Below, piece by piece: positions 51,702 to 56,574 of a DNA stretch of 56,574 nt. The DNA comes from Lachnoclostridium sp. An196 (lineage in GTDB: Bacteria; Bacillota; Clostridia; Lachnospirales; Lachnospiraceae). The stretch is taken from contig NZ_NFJZ01000015.1 of NCBI RefSeq assembly GCF_002160135.1, forward strand, positions 1 to 56,574. Direction: 5' to 3'. The notes beneath the pieces are model-generated. The model had not been told where the DNA came from, made no database searches, and worked only from the letters and a program-made list of their open reading frames with translations. The translations under genes and the position numbers were made by a program. Positions within the stretch are counted from its first letter, which is position 1. Each line of letters opens with the position of its first letter.

Positions 51702-51743
51702 GCTTTATATGGGATTAAACACTCAAAACTAGTACTTGTCGCC

Positions 51744-52517
51744 TTATTTTTTCCGGGAGATCGTGTAATACGCCAGCGCTACGCTGATACCTCCCACCAT
51801 ATTGCCCAGCGTCACCCAGAGCAGATTATGTACATAGCCGGCCAGAGAGATCCCCTCCACTCCGTTCGGAGCGATCAGTCCCACTGCCATCACCGTCATA
51901 TTGGCGATGCTGTGCTCAAATCCACATGCCATGAACACGTAGATACACCAGAATACCATGATCAGCTTGCCGGCTTCCGACTTCATCTTTGCCGCGCACC
52001 ACACCGCAAGACATACCAGGATGTTGCAGAAGATCGCTTTGACAAAGAGCTGCGGCGCCGTGCCGCCCATCTTGGCCGCCGCCGTAGTAGCGAAATATGC
52101 ACCTACATTTCCTGTAGGGATCCCGGCAAAACAGAACAGAGCCGCCGCCGCCAGAGAACCTGCCAGATTTCCCACATAGCAGAAGATCCAGAGCTTCACT
52201 GTATCAATCCACGGCACTGTTTTTGATAAAGAAGCAGACGCCATTACGAAATTATTGCCGGTAAACAGTTCCGCGCCGGCCATCACCACAAGGCTTAACG
52301 CCGCGGCGAACGAAAACGGCTGAACCACACGGACAAGCACATTGTCAGCCGCCGAGAAATAGCTTCCCAACGTAAACGTGACGAAACCGCCGAAGGCAAT
52401 AAAAATACCGGCCACCACAGCCGCCACAAAATAACCTAAGGGATTATTCTTCATCAGAGCTGCCTTTCCCTTTGCTGCATTACATACGCTCATAAATTCA
52501 TCATAAAACATATTCAT
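51744..52517 (-). CDS. Formate/nitrite transporter family channel
   Basis: A 257-residue FocA/NirC-type channel with six membrane segments. Family motifs: AALMKNNPLGYFVAAVVAGIFIAFGGFVTF, GAELFTGNNFVMASASLSK, WIFCYVGNLAGSLAAAALF, and HSIANMTVMAVGL near the pore. In an anaerobe this would move formate or related ions across the membrane. Standalone with its own terminator. Confidence 0.9.
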   Translation of the reverse strand: MNMFYDEFMSVCNAAKGKAALMKNNPLGYFVAAVVAGIFIAFGGFVTFTLGSYFSAADNVLVRVVQPFSFAAALSLVVMAGAELFTGNNFVMASASLSKTVPWIDTVKLWIFCYVGNLAGSLAAAALFCFAGIPTGNVGAYFATTAAAKMGGTAPQLFVKAIFCNILVCLAVWCAAKMKSEAGKLIMVFWCIYVFMACGFEHSIANMTVMAVGLIAPNGVEGISLAGYVHNLLWVTLGNMVGGISVALAYYTISRKK

Positions 52518-52626
52518 TCATCCTCCGTCCGATCTAAAGATCGTTAATATAATAACATACTCTCTCTGTTCTGGAATTGTACAATCTGTATGAAAAGATG
52601 CCGGCATAATTTTTTTAAAAAAGGTC

Positions 52627-52655
52627 TTTACTTTCAAAAGCGCATCGTGTATAAT
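52627..52655 (+). promoter_or_regulatory. tRNA-Thr promoter
   Basis: TTTACT (52,627 to 52,632), 17-base spacer and TATAAT (52,650 to 52,655), ending 22 bases before the tRNA. Confidence 0.8.
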
Positions 52656-52677
52656 AACCTTCGTTGTGAGACAACAG

Positions 52678-52750
52678 GCTTCCGTGGCTCAGTTGGTAGA
52701 GCACTTCACTCGTAATGAAGGGGTCGCCGGTTCGAGTCCGGCCGGGAGCT
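52678..52750 (+). tRNA. tRNA-Thr (anticodon CGT)
   Basis: A 73-base cloverleaf. The acceptor stem GCTTCCG pairs with CGGGAGC, the D-arm has GCTCAGTTGGTAGAGC, the anticodon arm CTTCA-CTCGTAA-TGAAG gives CGT, and the T-arm is CCGGTTCGAGTCCGG. CCA is not encoded. A promoter precedes and a terminator follows. Confidence 0.97.
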
Positions 52751-52761
52751 TTTCTTTCTTT

Positions 52762-52798
52762 AAAAATCCCCCATGGAACAGTGCCATGAGGGATTTTT
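52762..52798. terminator. Bidirectional terminator after tRNA-Thr
   Basis: Stem AAAAATCCC-CATGG with CCATG-GGGATTTTT (52,762 to 52,775 and 52,784 to 52,798). It serves the tRNA and the converging zinc-ribbon gene. Confidence 0.85.
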
Positions 52799-52819
52799 CA
52801 TTATCAAATCTTTACCGGC

Positions 52820-53014
52820 TTATTCCTCCGGACGCTCCACTTTCAGCGGCACGTCTTCCTCTGCCTTAAACACATAACCGCAGCTGCACGCGGTATCCTC
52901 GATAACCCTTCCGCGGTTGGTAAATACCTCTACTTCTTTGCCGCACTGAGGGCATACTCTTTCTTCCGGCACCGGGGTACGGTATTGAGCTTCACAACCA
53001 TCCATGACTGCCAT
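52820..53014 (-). CDS. Small zinc-ribbon protein
   Basis: A 64-residue protein MAVMDGCEAQYRTPVP with two Cys pairs (VCPQCGKE and CSCGYVF), likely one zinc site. ATG 53014 chosen because AGGAGGTG lies 8 bases upstream; the frame runs back to 53041. Function unknown. Confidence 0.7.
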   Translation of the reverse strand: MAVMDGCEAQYRTPVPEERVCPQCGKEVEVFTNRGRVIEDTACSCGYVFKAEEDVPLKVERPEE

Positions 53015-53098
53015 AGTGGCACCTCCTTTTTTATAACTCATGCTGTGTTTTTGTCACACCTATACTATAACTCCGCCTGTATTTTCTGTCAATTCCAA

Positions 53099-54346
53099 TC
53101 ACCCGTTCCAGCCGGCGATCCTGACCAGTTCCTGCTCCGCGTATACATATGCGGAGACAGGGAAATCCCGGTAATTGCCGGTATTGGAACAGATCAGATA
53201 ATCTATCGTCCTGCCGTCCTCATCGCGCACTGCCTGGGAGATAATCACCGCATGATGATAATTTCCATCGGCAGACATGAGGATCACATCGCCTTCCTCC
53301 CCGGTATCGTAAGCGGCGCCCACCTGGGCGCTGAGCCCATATCCCGTATTATCCCGGGCATATACCCGGAAAGAATCCACTCCCGTCCAGGCCGGAGCCC
53401 GATTTCCGTCGGAGTACCAGTACCACCGGGCATCTCCGGACTCATCCATGGGGATACCGGAAGCATAAAGGCTCTGGGAAACAAAATTCATACAGTTCCC
53501 GCCGGAGCCGTCGTACGCCTGCCACCGGGGGTTTCTCTCTCCTGCCCATTCTCTTGCATATGCCACCGCCGCTTCCCGGTCATAGGCATGCTCTGCCTCA
53601 GGCACGGCCTCTCCGGCCGCCTGCTGCCCGCGCAGAGCGATCTGCTCTTCCGCGGCCCGGATCCGCTGCCGGGCTATCGCTTCCAGTTCTTCCTCCGAAG
53701 CAGTTTCCGTACTGCGCCCTGTACTGGAATTTTCCCATCTCAGGAACCCGAAGTAAGCAGAATCATATGCCGCGTGATGCGTCAGAAACCACTTTCCATC
53801 CGCTTCTCTCATCACAAAAGAATGCCAGACGCCGGTGACGGAACTGTCTGTATCCGGCGTATGCGCGAACCTCATGTCCGCGTATTCCATGACCTCTACC
53901 TGGACGCATCCGTCCTCCTGCGTCTGATTGTCCGTCACTGCCGCCCAGGAAGTACCGTCCACCTGGGCGCGAAACTGTTCATGTCCCCCGTCTTCTATAA
54001 ATAATCCGCTGCAGTCCTGTACTTCCAGCTCCGCCATGCTCTGATAATACGCGTCCATGAACTCCAGCAGGATCTCCTGCTGTCCTTCCGTCAGAGCGTC
54101 GCTGCCTGTAACTGTCCCGGAGCCCTGGTACCTCCACGCAGACGTGGTTTCATCCGGGCCAACAGATTCTGTTCCGGCATCCGTCTCTTCCCCGGCTGTA
54201 CCTGTTCCGCTTCCCGGGGCCGCCTCTGTCTCAGCATTTGCCGTCTCTTCATAACCGGCGTTCATTGTCTCCTGTGTCCCCTGGCCGCATCCGGTCAACA
54301 ATACCGCCAGCACAACCGCCGGCATCGTCCTGAATAGCTTCTTCAC
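53099..54346 (-). CDS. Lipoprotein with amidase_6-type domain
   Basis: A 415-residue surface protein. Signal MKKLFRTMPAVVLAVLLTGC with lipobox Cys at 20, then an acidic Thr/Gly-rich linker to about residue 70. The C-terminal 165 residues are an amidase_6-type papain-like fold: YDREAAVAYAREWAGERNPRW, the nucleophile Cys in GGNCMNFVSQSLYASGIP, and His in YHHAVIISQAVRD. Probably a peptidoglycan or spore-wall hydrolase. It follows the M15-type gene by 27 bases and is cotranscribed. Confidence 0.85.
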   Translation of the reverse strand: MKKLFRTMPAVVLAVLLTGCGQGTQETMNAGYEETANAETEAAPGSGTGTAGEETDAGTESVGPDETTSAWRYQGSGTVTGSDALTEGQQEILLEFMDAYYQSMAELEVQDCSGLFIEDGGHEQFRAQVDGTSWAAVTDNQTQEDGCVQVEVMEYADMRFAHTPDTDSSVTGVWHSFVMREADGKWFLTHHAAYDSAYFGFLRWENSSTGRSTETASEEELEAIARQRIRAAEEQIALRGQQAAGEAVPEAEHAYDREAAVAYAREWAGERNPRWQAYDGSGGNCMNFVSQSLYASGIPMDESGDARWYWYSDGNRAPAWTGVDSFRVYARDNTGYGLSAQVGAAYDTGEEGDVILMSADGNYHHAVIISQAVRDEDGRTIDYLICSNTGNYRDFPVSAYVYAEQELVRIAGWNG

Positions 54347-54372
54347 TGTGTATGATCCTCCTGCCTGTATCT

Positions 54373-55287
54373 TCAGTTCTTTTCAAAATGCTGATAATCT
54401 TTGGGACTGTCCCAGTCTCCTCCCCACTCAAATCCATGCTGCGTGAATAATTCATAAGCCAGATCTTCATGCATAATCATATGCGGCAGGCCCGCGTCCC
54501 GGTCTATATAATCGTTGGCGTTTTCATGCCACCATACGGGTTCTCCTGTCCTGTAAGACACGTAAGGATTCTGCTGCGGATTCAGATCTATGGCCAGCCC
54601 GTACGCATGATTGGACATATTGCCGCCTCCCGTGATCTCCCGGTAGCAGAACGCCGAAGTATTGTTCGCGTCCACCGACTCGGTATCAGAATCCTCCGCG
54701 TCGCCTGTCCAGTAATCATCGATCAGATACATAGACTTAATCTCATATTCTTCCCGGAAAAGCGCCTGAAAGATCTCCAGCACGTCCTCCTGGATGCTCT
54801 CATTGACGATCATCTCTCCCACCTGTATCTGTCCGTCGAAATTATAATGCAGCATCTTCAGATAACGGAGCTCTTCCAGACCGATATGGGGATTATCACG
54901 ATAGGACCGGCCGTTGATCCGCTCATACACCGGATCCCCCTCGGCAATGGCGGTTCCTGTAAAATAACGTGCGGGGTCTGTCAGGTCCAGCTGCGCCGCA
55001 TCCAGCACAGTCCCTGCTTCCAGACCGTCCAGGTTCTCAAGTTTCGCAGTCTCAGCCTCCGGTTCCGGCTCCGGGACTTCTGCGCTCTGGCTGTCCGAAA
55101 CCTCATTCCGGTCTGCGGATGCCTCAGGTACTGCGGAAATTTCGCCGGCGTCCGTTTCTTCCTTCTCCGGTGATTCCGCTTCTATGAATGACTCAGTCCC
55201 CTCATCTGCCTGACCGGAAGCCGCCCCGCACGCAGATGCGATAAAAACTATCCCTGACAGTATCAATATGGCTATGGCTTTTCTCAC
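54373..55287 (-). CDS. Lipoprotein with M15-type peptidase domain
   Basis: A 304-residue lipoprotein: signal MRKAIAILILSGIVFIASAC with lipobox Cys at 20, an acidic, repetitive linker to about residue 95, then a D,D/L,D-peptidase-like domain of the M15 group. Zn ligands are visible as SNHAYGLAIDLNPQQNPY (His, Asp) and the C-terminal WGGDWDSPKDYQHFE (His). Similar to VanY/endolysin-like M15C enzymes that cut D-Ala or L-Ala-D-Glu peptide bonds. First of a two-gene wall-hydrolase operon. Confidence 0.83.
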   Translation of the reverse strand: MRKAIAILILSGIVFIASACGAASGQADEGTESFIEAESPEKEETDAGEISAVPEASADRNEVSDSQSAEVPEPEPEAETAKLENLDGLEAGTVLDAAQLDLTDPARYFTGTAIAEGDPVYERINGRSYRDNPHIGLEELRYLKMLHYNFDGQIQVGEMIVNESIQEDVLEIFQALFREEYEIKSMYLIDDYWTGDAEDSDTESVDANNTSAFCYREITGGGNMSNHAYGLAIDLNPQQNPYVSYRTGEPVWWHENANDYIDRDAGLPHMIMHEDLAYELFTQHGFEWGGDWDSPKDYQHFEKN

Positions 55288-55399
55288 GGTTCTACCTCCA
55301 TTTTAACCGTATTATAAAGACCCGGAAAGGATTCTGTCCAATACCTGGTATTCATGGCAGTCTATGCCTGACCTGTATGCAGGCTTTTGAGAAATTCAC

Positions 55400-55429
55400 T
55401 TGAAAGCGGTTGTACAGATAAGATAGAAT
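55400..55429 (+). promoter_or_regulatory. Promoter before the flavoprotein gene
   Basis: TTGAAA (55,400 to 55,405), 18-base spacer and TAGAAT (55,424 to 55,429). It supports the ATG at 55474 rather than an upstream frame start. Confidence 0.6.
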
Positions 55430-55473
55430 ATTACAAAACAATGGAAATCATAACAGGAAAAGAGGAATGTGAG

Positions 55474-56052
55474 ATGAAAAAGATTCTGGTCGTTCTGGGC
55501 GGCGGACGCCCGAACGGAAATACAAAGCAATTGGCAGACGCATTTATAAAAGGCGCCGCAGAAGCCGGACATCAGACAGAGCTTATATCCCTGAACAAAC
55601 TGCGCGTAAACGGCTGTACCGGCTGCAACGCCTGCCGGTACGGAAAGCCCTGCGTTCAGAAAGACGACTTTAACTCATTGATCCCCAAAATAAAGGAAGC
55701 CGATCTGATCGTGTTTGCTTCTCCTCTGTATTTCTGGACTATTTCTTCAAAAATCAAGGCATTTATTGAACGTTTTTACTGTATGGCAGAAAAAGACGAA
55801 CATCCCCCGCTTGGGCGCTACGAGAAATATCCGGTGCGCGACTGCGCTTTGCTTATGACTTCAGCGGATCATTTCTTCTGGACCTTTGAACAGGCTGTTT
55901 CTTACTATCAATTTACGCTGGTAAACTATATCGGCTTCCACGACAAAGGAATGCTTCTTGCCGGAGGATGCGGCGACACGGACGGAAAACCGCAGATCAG
56001 CCAGACTGATTATCTGGAACAGGCGTTTACATTCGGCCGCTGTATCTATTAA
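55474..56052 (+). CDS. Iron-sulfur flavoprotein-like NAD(P)H/FMN reductase
   Basis: A 192-residue flavodoxin-like protein, VVLGGGRPNGNTKQLADAF for FMN phosphate. A compact Cys motif CTGCNACRYGKPC has the CX2CX2CX5C spacing of the Methanosarcina iron-sulfur flavoprotein, implying a 4Fe-4S cluster near the flavin; VFASPLYFWTISSKIKAFIERFY is the flavin-facing segment. Probably an electron-transfer or oxygen-defence enzyme. ATG 55474 with GAGGAAT upstream. Confidence 0.88.
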   Translation: MKKILVVLGGGRPNGNTKQLADAFIKGAAEAGHQTELISLNKLRVNGCTGCNACRYGKPCVQKDDFNSLIPKIKEADLIVFASPLYFWTISSKIKAFIERFYCMAEKDEHPPLGRYEKYPVRDCALLMTSADHFFWTFEQAVSYYQFTLVNYIGFHDKGMLLAGGCGDTDGKPQISQTDYLEQAFTFGRCIY

Positions 56053-56059
56053 GAGTCAA

Positions 56060-56093
56060 ATACCCCGGGCAGCTTTACCGATGCCCGGGGTAT
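56060..56093. terminator. Bidirectional terminator
   Basis: Stem ATACCCCGGGC/GCCCGGGGTAT (56,060 to 56,070 and 56,083 to 56,093) with ATTCTTTTTC after it. It lies between the flavoprotein gene and the converging nuclease-like gene. Confidence 0.85.
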
Positions 56094-56104
56094 ATTCTTT
56101 TTCA

Positions 56105-56574
56105 TTATTTCTGTGCCGCCAGCGCCTCCAGTTCCCGGATACGCGCCGCCTGCCGGTCGATTACCTGCTGCTGCTCATTCATTTTTTGCCGTTGCTCGTC
56201 CATTTCCTGCTGTTGTTCATTTATTTTTTGCCGCTGCTCGTCCATTTCCTGCTGTTGCTCATTTATTTTTTTCTGCTGTTCGTCAATCATATACTTTACC
56301 GTATTCTGATCCATGATCTTCAACGCGTCTGAAAACATCCCCAATACCTCCTCCGGCTTCCGACGCAGCATGGCCAGTTCCCGGTAGATCTCCTCCAGCC
56401 ACGGATATTCGCTTACCAGTTTCTCCGCCTCTTCCACTGTCTCTGTCAGCAGGAAACTCAGCCATGCCGTCTGTTCGTTCTTATCTTTAGCATAAGGGAA
56501 TTCCCGGAACACGTCAAGGCATACCAGGCAATATTCCTGAAGAAGGGACAGTTCCAGGCCCGTATCAAACTTCG
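56105..56574 (-). CDS. Rpn-type nuclease/transposase-like protein, C-terminal part
   Basis: The frame is open from beyond the window edge (KFDTGLELSLLQEYCLVCLD) to a stop at 56105. This is the C-terminal segment of the Rpn/PD-(D/E)XK transposase-like family (EEAEKLVSEYPWLEEIYRELAMLRRKPEEVLGMFSDAL). It ends in a coiled coil of near-identical 14-residue repeats (KINEQQQEMDEQRQ) coded by a DNA repeat. The catalytic N-terminus is outside the window. Confidence 0.75.
   Translation of the reverse strand, partial: KFDTGLELSLLQEYCLVCLDVFREFPYAKDKNEQTAWLSFLLTETVEEAEKLVSEYPWLEEIYRELAMLRRKPEEVLGMFSDALKIMDQNTVKYMIDEQQKKINEQQQEMDEQRQKINEQQQEMDEQRQKMNEQQQVIDRQAARIRELEALAAQK
56163..56285 (-). repeat. 42-base tandem repeat coding a coiled coil
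   Basis: About two and a half near-identical 42-base units in the gene at 56,105 to 56,574, each giving 14 residues (KINEQQQEMDEQRQ type). The unit length keeps frame, so copy number can change coil length without a frameshift. Confidence 0.8.

Noticed and set aside
1-56574. CRISPR array
   Set aside because: No regularly spaced repeats of 20 to 40 bases; the only tandem repeat is coding (56,163 to 56,285).

Overview
The window looks like a Lachnospiraceae-type Firmicute (Clostridia) chromosome carrying a prophage. Evidence for the host: moderate GC, a clostridial gap-pgk-tpiA-gpmI-eno glycolytic set, sporulation genes (spoIIM and a SpoVB-like flippase), an Rrf2-NifS-NifU-MnmA sulfur cluster, RNase Y, and a Firmicutes-type LexA box before recA. 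The genus cannot be named from sequence alone.

Positions 1 to about 19.1 kb hold one arm of a tailed (HK97-fold siphovirus-like) prophage, entirely on the minus strand, so genes read from 19.1 kb down to 1. The order is: small early genes (HTH protein, Cys-rich proteins, Dam-like methylase, XRE regulator, DUF6273-type protein, second methyltransferase, HAD-like protein), an HUH rolling-circle-type Rep, HNH nuclease, terminase small and large subunits, portal, ClpP-like protease, major capsid, head-tail connectors, major tail protein, tail chaperones, and a tape measure gene cut by the window edge. No integrase, CI-type repressor module, baseplate or lysis gene is present; these must lie left of position 1 or be absent. 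Both phage methyltransferase genes carry long G tracts in their coding strand (8 and 11 G), and the 8-G tract currently breaks its frame. The leader of rep holds a perfect-consensus promoter pointing the opposite way, followed by a strong hairpin terminator: a likely short antisense or trans-acting RNA.

19.2 to 32.9 kb: dtd, maf, eno, a membrane SH3 protein with a sigma-like cytosolic part, gpmI, an aldo-keto reductase, a lipoprotein, a low-GC MerR/ABC transporter cassette on the plus strand, then tpiA, pgk and gap. The lipoprotein, reductase and ABC cassette interrupt what is usually a continuous glycolytic operon.

33.1 to 44.7 kb: a PHP phosphatase; iscR-nifS-nifU-mnmA (Fe-S and tRNA thiolation sulfur supply); a SpoVB/MurJ-like flippase; DAHP synthase; then a 1018-residue protein joining an ATP-grasp/phosphohistidine dikinase to a class I glutamine amidotransferase. 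This fusion resembles the glutamine kinase and gamma-glutamyl-CDP-amidate hydrolase of Campylobacter phosphoramidate synthesis and is the most novel host gene here. It is followed by a XerD-like recombinase lacking two catalytic residues, and spoIIM.

44.7 to 56.6 kb: proC, rny, recX, recA, asd, argH, a formate/nitrite-type channel, tRNA-Thr(CGT), a zinc-ribbon protein, two cell-wall lipoproteins (amidase_6 and M15 peptidase types), an iron-sulfur flavoprotein-like reductase, and the C-terminal end of an Rpn-type nuclease with a repeat-coded coiled coil. No intergenic stretch exceeds 300 bases.
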